Notes: generated by a model not told the origin, from the letters alone. A stretch of 16,730 nucleotides of DNA from Methylovirgula sp. (GCA_030040215.1 JASHUD010000156.1:1-16730); one strand, 5' to 3'. Numbered from the stretch's first letter, positions 1 to 7,589 are shown. Numbers and translations are program-made.

Positions 1-948
1 GCGTTCGAAGAAAGCCTCGCGCAGTTTCTGGGCGTCGAATCGGTGCTGACGCTGGTCTCCGGCTATCTCACCAACGTGACGACGATCTCGCACGTCATGA
101 ATACGCATGATGCGATCTTTCTCGACGAACTGTCCCACAACAGCATCATCTGCGGCGCCAAGGGAACCAGCGCCACGACCGTGGTCTTCCGCCACAACGA
201 TCTCGATCATCTCGACGCGTTGCTGCGCGACAAACGCGGCACCTATCGTCATGCGCTGATCGTCGTCGAGGCGCTCTACAGCATGGACGGCGACATCGTC
301 GATCTGCCGCGGCTCGTCGAGATCAAGGAGCGGCACAACGCCTGGCTTCTGGTCGACGAGGCGCATTCGATCGGCGTGCTCGGCCAGGACGGCCGCGGGC
401 TTTGTGAATTTTCCGGCGTCGATCCGGCGCAGATCGATCTCATCATCGGCACGTTGTCGAAGACGCTTGCCTCGTGCGGCGGCTTCATCGGCGGCAAGGC
501 GCCGGTCATCGAGTGGTTGCGCTATACGCTGCCGGGATTCGTGTTCAGCGTCGGTCTCTCGCCGGTGATCGTCGCCGCCGCTTATACGGCTCTGCAAATC
601 GTCAAGAAAGAACCCTGGCGGATCGAGCGGCTCCGCCAAAACGCCGAGCTTTTCGTCGAACTGGCGCGGGAAGCCGGGCTTGACACCGGCCCGGCGATCG
701 GACGCGGCGTGGTGCCGATCCTCTTCGCCGACAGCCACGAGACGCTGGCGGCATCGCGACACCTGATGGGGCACGGCTATTACGTGCCGCCGATCATCCA
801 GATCGGCGTGCCGAAGAACCAGCCGCGGCTGCGCTTCTTCCTCTCGGCCGCGCACAAGAGCGAAGACATCCGCAAGGTCATCCAACTCCTCGCCCGCTGC
901 CGGACCCAGACGTCGGTATCGACGCAACGGGTGAGCGCCGCGACTTGA
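1..948 (+). CDS. spt: Serine palmitoyltransferase-type PLP enzyme (5' partial)
   Basis: The reading frame is open from base 1, so about the first 90-110 residues lie outside the window; the GTG at 43 is internal and not the start. The protein belongs to the alpha-oxoamine synthase family (Spt, BioF, Kbl, HemA), PLP enzymes that condense an amino acid with an acyl thioester. Visible family features are the cofactor-stacking His in ELSHNS, the PLP-ring Asp and His in VDEAHSIG, the Schiff-base Lys in TLSKTLAS (codon 460-462) followed by a Gly-rich stretch, and the C-terminal PRLRFFLSAAH block. Spt joins serine and a fatty acyl group to give 3-ketosphinganine in the cytoplasm. The family alone does not settle the substrate. 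The Spt call rests on the downstream ceramide synthase-like and sphingolipid desaturase-like genes. BioF or Kbl are alternatives, but no biotin or threonine genes are nearby. Confidence 0.78.
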   Translation, partial: AFEESLAQFLGVESVLTLVSGYLTNVTTISHVMNTHDAIFLDELSHNSIICGAKGTSATTVVFRHNDLDHLDALLRDKRGTYRHALIVVEALYSMDGDIVDLPRLVEIKERHNAWLLVDEAHSIGVLGQDGRGLCEFSGVDPAQIDLIIGTLSKTLASCGGFIGGKAPVIEWLRYTLPGFVFSVGLSPVIVAAAYTALQIVKKEPWRIERLRQNAELFVELAREAGLDTGPAIGRGVVPILFADSHETLAASRHLMGHGYYVPPIIQIGVPKNQPRLRFFLSAAHKSEDIRKVIQLLARCRTQTSVSTQRVSAAT

Positions 949-1027
949 GCGGCGATCGAGGCTTCGCGAAATCCGCGATTTTGTTCTTCGAGGATACCGA
1001 CGCCCTCGCGATGAGCGGATTTGGTGC

Positions 1028-2197
1028 ATGAACGAGATTGCGATCCTTCCTGTTACCGGACTCGGAACCTTCCTCGACTTTTGCAAGGTGCCGCGGCTCA
1101 TCTACGAAGGCGCGAAAGGCTTCGCGCCGCCGCTCGACGCCGAGCGCTGGACTTTGCACGGCGCCAAGCTCAACCCGCATTTCAAGCTCGTCGATTACCA
1201 GGCGTGGCTGGCGCGCAAGGACGGCAGGCTTGCCGGACGCATCTACGCGCAGGTCTATAAAGACGGCAGCATTCCCAACGGCGCCTCGCGGTTTCAATTC
1301 GGCTCGCTCGATTCGGTCGAGGACGAGCGGGTCGTCGATGCCCTGCTCGCCGCCGCCGAAAGCTGGCTCAAGGAGCGCGGCGCGCGGACGATTCACGGGC
1401 CTTTCTCGCCTTCGGTAAACGCCGAATGCGGCATGCTCGTCGACGGATTTACCGCCGTGCCGATGATCTTCATGCCTTGGAACCCGCCTTACCTTCCGGC
1501 GCTTGTCGAGCGTCGCGGCTACCGCAAGGCGCGCGATCTCATCTCCTACCGCTACGATGTTACCGCCGCCGACCGCGCCGATCAGCCGGGCATCATTGCG
1601 CGCCCCGAATGGCGCGACCGGTTGAAGATCCGCAACATCGACCTGAAGGCGATCAAGACCGAGGCGGCGCTCATCGTCGATATTTTCAACGATGCGTGGA
1701 GCGAGAATTGGGGGTTCGTGCCGTTCACCTACGACGAGTTCATGTCGACCGCCGACGCGCTGAAATACGTGATGCCGCCGGACGGCGGCTTTATCGTCGA
1801 GCTCGACGGCGCGGCGCAGGCGTTCGGCATCGTTCTGCCGAACCTGCACGAGATCACCGCCGATTTCGACGGCCGGCTTTTTCCGTTCGGCCTGCCGCGG
1901 CTGATTGCACGGATCCGCGACCACCGGTTCCAATCGGGGCGGCTCTGCCTGTTCGGCGTCCGGCGCGCGTTGCACCGCAAGGCGGCGGGGGGCGCCGTCA
2001 TCCTCGCCTTCATCGAAGAATGCCGGCGCCGTTCCAGCCGCTACGCCAGCATGGAACACGTCGAATTCGGCTGGGTTCTGGAGGACAATCTCGGAATGCG
2101 CCGCCCGATCGAACTCTTCGGCGCGCGCATCGACAAGGTTCACCGCATCTACGAAAAAGACCTTTCGGCACCGAGTGCCGTTACGAGGGCTAGATGA
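1028..2197 (+). CDS. YghO/bCerS-type N-acyltransferase (candidate bacterial ceramide synthase)
   Basis: This 389-residue protein matches, from memory, the GNAT-superfamily group that includes E. coli YghO and the Caulobacter ceramide acyltransferase CC_1154 (bCerS). Family landmarks are an early VPRLIYEG segment (about 21-28), GPFSPSVNAECGMLVDGF (about 124-141), the NWGFVPFTYDEF block (227-238), and a C-terminal WVLEDNLGMRRPIELFGA block (about 349-366) followed by KVHRIYEKDL. In the bacterial pathway this enzyme N-acylates the Spt product. No signal peptide or membrane segment is evident. The ATG at 1028 is preceded by a weak GAGCGGA eight bases upstream, and the gene follows the Spt stop by 79 bases, so co-transcription is likely. 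Family membership is fairly secure; the ceramide synthase role is inferred from that and from the neighbours. Confidence 0.72.
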   Translation: MNEIAILPVTGLGTFLDFCKVPRLIYEGAKGFAPPLDAERWTLHGAKLNPHFKLVDYQAWLARKDGRLAGRIYAQVYKDGSIPNGASRFQFGSLDSVEDERVVDALLAAAESWLKERGARTIHGPFSPSVNAECGMLVDGFTAVPMIFMPWNPPYLPALVERRGYRKARDLISYRYDVTAADRADQPGIIARPEWRDRLKIRNIDLKAIKTEAALIVDIFNDAWSENWGFVPFTYDEFMSTADALKYVMPPDGGFIVELDGAAQAFGIVLPNLHEITADFDGRLFPFGLPRLIARIRDHRFQSGRLCLFGVRRALHRKAAGGAVILAFIEECRRRSSRYASMEHVEFGWVLEDNLGMRRPIELFGARIDKVHRIYEKDLSAPSAVTRAR

Positions 2198-2324
2198 TTG
2201 AATTCCAGTTCGCTCGCCGCGGATTTGGTGGGCTTCCAATCTCTCCGGTTGGGCATCGCGAGGATCGACTTTCGGCGCAAGCCGATGTATCGAAGAGCGA
2301 GCATCCTGAAAGCGAGGACTGCGC

Positions 2325-3335
2325 ATGAATATTGCGGTTCGAAAGCAAGGATCAGGAGCCGATCAACTCCCCGAGACGTTCCTCAAGGGCGAGCCGATGC
2401 GGCCGCATCCGCAGCGCCGCAAAGCGATTCTGGCGGCGCATCCCGAAGTCGCGACGTTGATCGGCCGGGATCCATGGACGGCGGCGATCACGGTCGGCGT
2501 CGTCCTCGGCCAGACGGCGCTCGCCGCGTTCTTCGGACATCTCGGCGTGCATTATTGGTGGCTCGCGATCCTCGCCGCCTACGGCATCGGCGCGTTCGCC
2601 AACCACGCCATGTTCGTGGTTATCCACGACGCCGTCCACAACACCATCTTCAAGACGCCGAACGCCAACAAATGGATCGCGATCCTCGCCGATCTGCCGA
2701 ACACGTTTCCCACCGCGATGGGTTTTCGCTGCTATCACCAGAAGCACCATTCGCATCTCGGCGATTACGACTACGACGCCGATCTGCCCGGCCACAGCGA
2801 AGCGCATCTCGTCGGCAACCGCTGGTACGGCAAAGCGCTCTGGCTCTTCTGTTTTGCGTTTCTGCAAATCACCCGGCTCGCCCGGCTGAAGGGCACCGTG
2901 CCTTTCGGCGGGCGCTGGACCTGGATCAACACCGCGGTGATCGTCGCCTACGACGTCGCGGTGTTCCGTTTCTTCGGTGCCAACGCGATCATCTATCTGT
3001 TCGCGTCATTCTGGTTCTCGGTCGGGCTGCATCCGCTTGGCGCGCGTTGGATCCAGGAACATTTCACCTTCGATCCGGAACAGGAGACCTACGACTATTA
3101 CGGACCGTTGAACAAGGTGGCGCTCAACATCGGCTACCACAACGAGCACCACGATTTCCCCGAAATCCCGTGGACGCGGCTGCCGGAATTGAAGCGGATG
3201 GCGCCGGAGTTCTACGACCATCTGCGCGCGCATCGCTCGTGGACGAAGCTGTTTTTCACCTTCATCTTCGACAAGCGCTACACGCTCTATTCGCGGGTCG
3301 ATCGCAGCGCCGCAAATCTGGCGCGGCGCGCCTGA
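2325..3335 (+). CDS. DES1/DEGS1-like sphingolipid delta-4 desaturase
   Basis: This 336-residue membrane protein carries the three histidine boxes of di-iron lipid desaturases: HDAVH at 101-105, HQKHH at 138-142 and HNEHH at 272-276. It also has features specific to the sphingolipid delta-4 group. An N-terminal PHPQRRKAILAAHPEV block (27-42) matches the small Lipid_DES domain, and ETYDYYGPLN followed by GYHNEHHDFPEIP (254-282) closely parallels human DEGS1 (ETYSYYGPLN, GYHNEHHDFPNIP). The end, SWTKLFFTFIFD with YSRV, also aligns with the DEGS1 C-terminus. Hydrophobic stretches lie at about 53-72, 78-100, 172-182 and 200-236. Known family members act on dihydroceramide and make the 4,5-trans double bond; DES2 variants also 4-hydroxylate, so hydroxylation cannot be excluded. 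The ATG at 2325 has GAGG seven bases upstream. The gene is 127 bases downstream of the acyltransferase and ends 3 bases from the convergent glycosyltransferase stop. Confidence 0.9.
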   Translation: MNIAVRKQGSGADQLPETFLKGEPMRPHPQRRKAILAAHPEVATLIGRDPWTAAITVGVVLGQTALAAFFGHLGVHYWWLAILAAYGIGAFANHAMFVVIHDAVHNTIFKTPNANKWIAILADLPNTFPTAMGFRCYHQKHHSHLGDYDYDADLPGHSEAHLVGNRWYGKALWLFCFAFLQITRLARLKGTVPFGGRWTWINTAVIVAYDVAVFRFFGANAIIYLFASFWFSVGLHPLGARWIQEHFTFDPEQETYDYYGPLNKVALNIGYHNEHHDFPEIPWTRLPELKRMAPEFYDHLRAHRSWTKLFFTFIFDKRYTLYSRVDRSAANLARRA

Positions 3336-3338
3336 GCC

Positions 3339-4649
3339 CTATCCCTTGCCGATCGTCGAGCGCGCCGCCGTGTGGCGCGTCTTGGGCGTGCGCTTGAACT
3401 GCTCGCGCCAACCGAACAGCGTCCTTACGATCGACGGCGCGTTGGAAACGCTGAGATAGACCATGAGCGGCGGCACCGAGGCGAGCGCCACGGCATATTG
3501 GAAGAGCGTGCCGCGCTTGAGCACCATGTAGGGCACGAACGACATGCCCACGGAAACGAACAGGACGAGCGCCAGCAAGAATTCCATCATCGGCAGATAG
3601 GGATGCGGGTGAAGGCCGCGTAGCATCAGGCAAATAACGAAGGTGACGATAGAGATTGCGACGAGCGGATAAAAGGCTTGAACGAGAATCAGGGCGCTTG
3701 CCGAAACTTTGCGGCGGATCGACCAGTGCGAGGCCCAGACTTTCAGGAAGAGTTTGCGCGCCACCTGCACGAAACCATTCGACCAGCGCCTCTGCTGCAC
3801 GCGCCAATGGCGCACGCGTTCCGGCACGAGGCCGGGGATGGCGGGTTCCATCAGGAAGATCCCGTGCCAGTCGGCGAGCCCGGCACGCACCGTCAGATCG
3901 AGGTCCTCGCATAGCGAATCCGCCGACCAGCCGCCCGCCTCCTCGATCGCGGCGCGGCGCCATAGCCCGCCCGTGCCGTTGAACTGAAAGAGCCAACCGG
4001 CCCGATAGCGCGTCGCCTGCTCCATGATGAAATGCGCATCGAACATCAAGCCCTGCGCGCGCGTCAGCCAATTCGTCCGGTAGTTCATAAATTCGCAGCG
4101 CGACTGCAGGAAGCCGGCACGGCGATCCGCCAGAAGGTACGGCACCGCGACGCGCAGCCAATTGCGGGGCGGCCGGAAATCGACGTCGAGCATGGCGATG
4201 ATCGGCGCGTCGCTGATGGCAAGGCCCGCCGCCAAGGCGCCGGCTTTGAAGCCGTTGCGATCCTCACGGCGCAGATGCGCGACATCGAAACCTTCGCCGC
4301 GCAACTCCCTCGCCACGTTCGCGGCGATGATGGAACTCTCGTCGGTACTGTCGTCGAGCAGCTGGATATGCAGCTTATCCTTCGGCCAATCGAGCGCGGC
4401 CGCGCTGGCAAGTGCGTCGGCCACCATTTCGGGCTCGTTGAAGATGGGGATTTGCACGAGGACGTCGGGCAGATCGCGCGCCGCGATCTTGGCCGCCGCG
4501 ATCGGCGCGCGCCAACGCGCGCCGTCGAGAAGTTCGAGGATGTTGATAGCAATCAGAATCAGGAAACTGCCGCCGACGAAGGCGAGACCGAGAACGGCGG
4601 TCGTCAGAATCGCGTCGAAAAGGATCCGTAACGCATGGATCGTAACCAA
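3339..4649 (-). CDS. Membrane family-2 glycosyltransferase, possible ceramide glycosyltransferase
   Basis: This 436-residue inverting GT2 protein has the D, DxD, ED, QxxRW pattern: DD at 99-100 in LLDDSTDES, DVD at 155-157, ED at 248-249 and QQRRW at 285-289. One membrane segment precedes the catalytic domain (about 13-40) and about three follow it (about 316-343, 354-375, 384-402). The core (VQIPIFNE, GFKAGALAAG, FNGTGGLWRRAAIEEAGGW) recalls plant CSLA glucomannan synthases and their bacterial relatives. Ceramide glucosyltransferases (GT21) share the same signature, so a sugar transfer to ceramide at the inner membrane is reasonable from context, but a polysaccharide synthase remains possible. 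The start is TTG at 4649: no ATG or GTG is available in frame before the upstream stop, and a purine-rich GGGGGAA sits seven bases before it. It is last in the - strand set, 81 bases after the dehydrogenase. Confidence 0.82.
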   Translation of the reverse strand: MVTIHALRILFDAILTTAVLGLAFVGGSFLILIAINILELLDGARWRAPIAAAKIAARDLPDVLVQIPIFNEPEMVADALASAAALDWPKDKLHIQLLDDSTDESSIIAANVARELRGEGFDVAHLRREDRNGFKAGALAAGLAISDAPIIAMLDVDFRPPRNWLRVAVPYLLADRRAGFLQSRCEFMNYRTNWLTRAQGLMFDAHFIMEQATRYRAGWLFQFNGTGGLWRRAAIEEAGGWSADSLCEDLDLTVRAGLADWHGIFLMEPAIPGLVPERVRHWRVQQRRWSNGFVQVARKLFLKVWASHWSIRRKVSASALILVQAFYPLVAISIVTFVICLMLRGLHPHPYLPMMEFLLALVLFVSVGMSFVPYMVLKRGTLFQYAVALASVPPLMVYLSVSNAPSIVRTLFGWREQFKRTPKTRHTAARSTIGKG

Positions 4650-4656
4650 GGCCGAA

Positions 4657-4663
4657 TTCCCCC
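4657..4663 (-). promoter_or_regulatory. Ribosome binding site for the TTG-started glycosyltransferase
   Basis: The - strand reads GGGGGAA here, seven bases before TTG 4649. No ATG or GTG occurs in frame between the preceding stop (4728-4730) and this TTG, so the site decides the start. Confidence 0.55.
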
Positions 4664-4730
4664 GTCTATTCGCCGCGACTTCAACACAAAAAGCCTCGCA
4701 TAAACAAGCGGAATAGCGCTCCCGCGACGA

Positions 4731-5525
4731 TCAGGGCCGAACTCTTTCGCGAGTTTCCGGTACGTTCACGTCAAATTGAGCGAAGAGCCGATCAACGAGC
4801 CGCGGCGGCAGGATGCGGGCCAAGCGCGCGACGAGATAGAGCGGCAGCGGAAAGGCGATCGTCGCTTTGCCGCGCGAAAGCCCGCGTCGAATGATATTCG
4901 CGGCTCGTGTAGCGTCGATTTCGAGCGGTTTTGCCGCGCTAATCGCCTCGTTCAGGGGCGTTTTCACAAAACCGGGGATGACGAGGCTTACGACCACGCC
5001 GCGTCCTTCGAGGCGGCCGCGCAGCGCCTCCGCGTAGGCATGAACCGCCGCCTTGCTGGCACAATAGGCTGGCGAAAACGGCAAGCCCCGCAAGCCGGCG
5101 ATTGAACCGATGAAGGCAAGCTGCCCGCGGCGGCGCGTGCACATCGGACCGATCAGCGGCTCGACGGTGTTCAAAACGCCGAACAGATTGGTGGCAAGCA
5201 GCGCTCGCACGGCTTCGGGATCTTCGCTGCTGCCTTCGTTTCCCAGTCCTGTCGTGATCCCGGCATTGGCGATCGCAAGGTCGAAGGGATGCGCTGCGTC
5301 CTGCGCCTTGATCCAGGTCCGCATCGCGTCGCAGTCGCGAACATCGAGCTCAGCCGCGACGACCTCGGCGCCTTTCACACTAGCTGCCGCGGCGCTTTCT
5401 TCGAGCCGTTCGGCATTGCGTCCGATTAAGGCAAGACGGACGCCGGGACCCGCATAGGCCAGCGCCAACGCGCGCCCGATGCCGCTCGACGCGCCGGTAA
5501 TCAGAATGGTGCGATGTTCCAACAT
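4731..5525 (-). CDS. Classical short-chain dehydrogenase/reductase, candidate 3-keto reductase
   Basis: This 264-residue SDR has the Rossmann motif TGASSGIG (10-17), NAG at 87-89, and the catalytic Ser141, Tyr154 and Lys158 with standard spacing. The first base after the glycine motif strand shows an Arg at 36 (LIGRNAER), consistent with NADPH preference. The ATG at 5525 lies one base after the stop of the MaoC gene; the open frame runs further upstream, but that part only mirrors the MaoC gene. A basic-hydrophobic C-terminal stretch (about 226-250) could contact the membrane, as in 3-ketosphinganine reductases. By context it could reduce the 3-keto group of the Spt product or ceramide, or serve as the 3-ketoacyl-ACP reductase for the adjacent ACP module. 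The fold is certain; the substrate is not. Confidence 0.85.
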   Translation of the reverse strand: MLEHRTILITGASSGIGRALALAYAGPGVRLALIGRNAERLEESAAAASVKGAEVVAAELDVRDCDAMRTWIKAQDAAHPFDLAIANAGITTGLGNEGSSEDPEAVRALLATNLFGVLNTVEPLIGPMCTRRRGQLAFIGSIAGLRGLPFSPAYCASKAAVHAYAEALRGRLEGRGVVVSLVIPGFVKTPLNEAISAAKPLEIDATRAANIIRRGLSRGKATIAFPLPLYLVARLARILPPRLVDRLFAQFDVNVPETRERVRP

Positions 5526-5526
5526 C

Positions 5527-5937
5527 TCAGGGCTTGGCGAGCATGGCTTCGGCGACGATGACGATCTCACGCCGGCCATTGTGTGCCAAGAGGCGCAGGA
5601 GCGCATAGGGTCCCTCGCCGGCCTCGACGACGCGTCCGGAGATCTCGACGCTTTCGCCGGCGAAGACCGGCCGCAGGAATTTCGCCGCGAGCCGCCGCAG
5701 CGCCAGATCCGCGCGCCACGCATCGAGTGCCGGCTCGAACGCGCTCATCAGCAACATGCCGTGAACGGGCGGCGCTTCGAGCCCGGCGCGGCGCGCCACT
5801 GCTGCATCGAGATGTATGGGATTATCGTCGCCCGATGCTTCCGCATAGCGCCTGAGATCGGCAAGATCGAAACGCACGGTATGCGCCGGAATCTTTTCGC
5901 CGGTGCGCGGCGTATCGCCGGAACGTTCGTCGCTCAT
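5527..5937 (-). CDS. MaoC-like hotdog dehydratase/hydratase, catalytic subunit
   Basis: This 136-residue single-hotdog protein carries the MaoC/R-hydratase active-site segment SGDDNPIHLD, with the catalytic Asp (D37) and His (H42) five residues apart, followed by the typical GLEAPPVHGMLLMS helix end (52-65). Such proteins interconvert 3-hydroxyacyl and trans-2-enoyl thioesters on CoA or ACP. Its ATG overlaps the stop of the preceding gene in an ATGA arrangement (5934-5937), a sign of translational coupling and of a two-subunit enzyme with the neighbouring hotdog protein. It sits between the synthase/ACP pair and the dehydrogenase, so it probably supplies the dehydration step of a small ACP-dependent fatty-acid cycle, or makes a 3-hydroxy or unsaturated acyl product. 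Confidence 0.85.
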   Translation of the reverse strand: MSDERSGDTPRTGEKIPAHTVRFDLADLRRYAEASGDDNPIHLDAAVARRAGLEAPPVHGMLLMSAFEPALDAWRADLALRRLAAKFLRPVFAGESVEISGRVVEAGEGPYALLRLLAHNGRREIVIVAEAMLAKP

Positions 5938-6356
5938 TGCGCGGCGCTCCGCTCGTCCGATACGATCCGCAGGACCATTTCCATGGCAACACAGAGTTCG
6001 TCCGCATCCGTTGCGACCTCGGCACGCAGGTTAAGCCGCGGCGGTTTCGCCTCCCGCCACATCTCGATCCGCATGCGGTAATCGATTGCGGTTTCGAGCC
6101 GCCGGCGCACGTCGAAACTTTGCGATTCATGGATCGGAATCCATTTCGCGTTGCCAATCATCCGCGCCGCGGCGGCGCGAACCTCGGGGTGCGCCAGCCA
6201 GCGCACGGGGAAAGTGAACGGGATACGCCCTGCCCTGCCGCCCGTGGCGCGGCCGAAAGCTTCGCTTGCTTGCGCCTCGACGCGCACCGCGAACGGGCCG
6301 AGACGGAGCGGCGATTCGTTTGGATGATCGGCCGACATGGTGGATGCCGCACTCAA
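5934..6356 (-). CDS. Hotdog-fold protein, probable non-catalytic dehydratase partner
   Basis: This 140-residue protein resembles the N-terminal dehydratase half of double-hotdog MaoC enzymes (MaoC_dehydrat_N, FAS1-type). The recognisable parts are IPFTFPVRWLAHPEV (about 45-59), IPIHESQSFDVRRRLETA (about 73-90), and a final beta-strand region. It lacks the Asp/His dyad segment of MaoC, which is found in the overlapping downstream gene, so the two likely form a heterodimer like mycobacterial HadAB/HadBC. The start is probably the TTG at 6356, which has GAGGAAG seven bases upstream overlapping the synthase stop; the ATG at 6338, six codons later, has no such site. With the TTG start the gap to the synthase is 12 bases. 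The family call is by pattern only and moderately secure. Confidence 0.68.
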   Translation of the reverse strand: MSAASTMSADHPNESPLRLGPFAVRVEAQASEAFGRATGGRAGRIPFTFPVRWLAHPEVRAAAARMIGNAKWIPIHESQSFDVRRRLETAIDYRMRIEMWREAKPPRLNLRAEVATDADELCVAMEMVLRIVSDERSAAQ

Positions 6357-6363
6357 CGCGCGT

Positions 6364-6370
6364 CTTCCTC
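6364..6370 (-). promoter_or_regulatory. Ribosome binding site favouring TTG 6356
   Basis: The - strand reads GAGGAAG, overlapping the TGA of the ketosynthase gene and seven bases before TTG 6356. The alternative ATG 6338 is preceded by GCGGCATCCACC, which has no Shine-Dalgarno match. This supports the TTG as the start of the hotdog subunit and coupling to the synthase. Confidence 0.6.
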
Positions 6371-7589
6371 AAGCGGCTTCGACGCGGCGCAGAACGAGAA
6401 CCGCATTGATCCCTCCGAAGGCAAACGAATTCGACATCACGGTACTGAGCGGCAGCTGCCGCGCTTCGTTGGGCACCGCGTCGACCGGGCATTTCTCGTC
6501 GGCGACGCGCCAATTGATCGTCGGCGGCGCGACGCCCTCGCGCAAAGCGCCGAGCGTCACCGCGAGTTCGAGCGCCCCGCCGGCACCCAATGCGTGGCCG
6601 TGGATCGGTTTGGTCGAAGAGATCGGAATTTGCGGCGCGCGCTTGCCGAAAACAAGGCGAATGGCTTCCGCTTCGGTAACGTCATTGATCGTCGTGCCGG
6701 TGCCGTGCGCGTTGATGTAGTCGATCTCCTCCGCATCGACGCCCGCGTCGGCGAGCGCATTGCGCATCGAGGCTGCTGCCCCTTCCGCGTCGGGCCGTAT
6801 CGGATCCTTGGCATCGCTCGACGTGCCGTAGCCGGCGAGTTCGGCCAAGACGCGGGCGTTGCGCGCCTTGGCGATTTCTTCGGCCTCGAGAATGAATACG
6901 CCGGCGCCGGCGCCGAGCACCATGCCGTTGCGGTCTTTCGAAAAAGGCCGGCACAAGGTCGGAGTCAGGACCCGCAGGCTTTCCCAGGCGAGCATACCGC
7001 CGATCGTCAAGCAATCCTCGGTGCCGCCGACGATAGCGCGGTCCATCAGGCCGGCGCGGATCATCTGCGCACCGGTGCCGATCGCCTGCGTCGCCGAGGA
7101 ACAGGCGCTGGCGATCGCATAACACGGGCCGGTCGTGCCGAAGCGCATGCTCACCATCGCCGCGCAGGAACTTGGGATGAGTTTGAGGATGGTGAGGGGA
7201 TCGGGACGCCCCTCTTTGACCAGAACCGCATGATGGTTCTCTTCGGTCGTGGTAATTCCGCCGACGCCCGTGCCGACGATGGCGGCGGTGCGCGCGCCCT
7301 TCAGCGCTTCGCGCGATAAGCCCGCGTCCCGCGCCGCTTCATCGGCGGCGACAATGAGATGGCGGATCACCGGATCGGTGAACGGCAGAAGTTCCGGTTC
7401 GATGTATGCCGCGGGATCGAAATCGCGCACCTGCGCCACTTGGCGGATGCGGCCGCGCGAAGGGCGCGGGAAGACTATCTCGGAAATACATGGACGCCCG
7501 TCGCGCGCCGCCTGCCACAAAGCCTTCGCCCCGACGCCCGCCGCGGAGACGGCGCCCATGCCGGTGACGACAACCTTTCGCTCGGCCAT
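6369..7589 (-). CDS. Beta-ketoacyl-ACP synthase (KAS II/FabF family)
   Basis: This 406-residue thiolase-fold condensing enzyme has the nucleophile Cys163 in ACSSAT, His295 in NAHGTGT, and Lys327/His332 in KPIHGHALGA, matching the Cys-His-His-Lys set of FabF. It extends an ACP-bound acyl chain by two carbons from malonyl-ACP. The segment before the second active-site His reads KPIH rather than the usual KSMT, so it is not a housekeeping FabF copy. The ATG at 7589 follows the ACP stop with no intervening base (TGAATG), and the gene is followed by the two hotdog subunits. This suggests a dedicated ACP/ketosynthase pair for a specialised acyl chain, plausibly for the sphingolipid made by the facing genes. 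Confidence 0.92.
   Translation of the reverse strand: MAERKVVVTGMGAVSAAGVGAKALWQAARDGRPCISEIVFPRPSRGRIRQVAQVRDFDPAAYIEPELLPFTDPVIRHLIVAADEAARDAGLSREALKGARTAAIVGTGVGGITTTEENHHAVLVKEGRPDPLTILKLIPSSCAAMVSMRFGTTGPCYAIASACSSATQAIGTGAQMIRAGLMDRAIVGGTEDCLTIGGMLAWESLRVLTPTLCRPFSKDRNGMVLGAGAGVFILEAEEIAKARNARVLAELAGYGTSSDAKDPIRPDAEGAAASMRNALADAGVDAEEIDYINAHGTGTTINDVTEAEAIRLVFGKRAPQIPISSTKPIHGHALGAGGALELAVTLGALREGVAPPTINWRVADEKCPVDAVPNEARQLPLSTVMSNSFAFGGINAVLVLRRVEAA

Noticed and set aside
1..948. BioF, Kbl or HemA identity for the first gene
   Set aside because: The family signature alone would allow it, but the neighbours are sphingolipid genes and no biotin, threonine or haem genes are present; the missing N-terminus leaves some doubt.
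1015..2230. 12-base repeat GCGGATTTGGTG at 1015 and 2219
   Set aside because: A few 12-base matches are expected by chance in a window this size, and there is no longer homology around either copy.
878..2326. Long open frame on the - strand (about 480 codons) opposite the acyltransferase
   Set aside because: It is Arg/Asp/Glu-rich with no family pattern and runs antisense to a well-recognised gene; GC-rich codon use creates such frames.
5937..7319. Long + strand open frame opposite the hotdog and ketosynthase genes
   Set aside because: Composition is unnatural (many Arg, Ala, Gly) and the opposite strand holds proteins with intact active sites.
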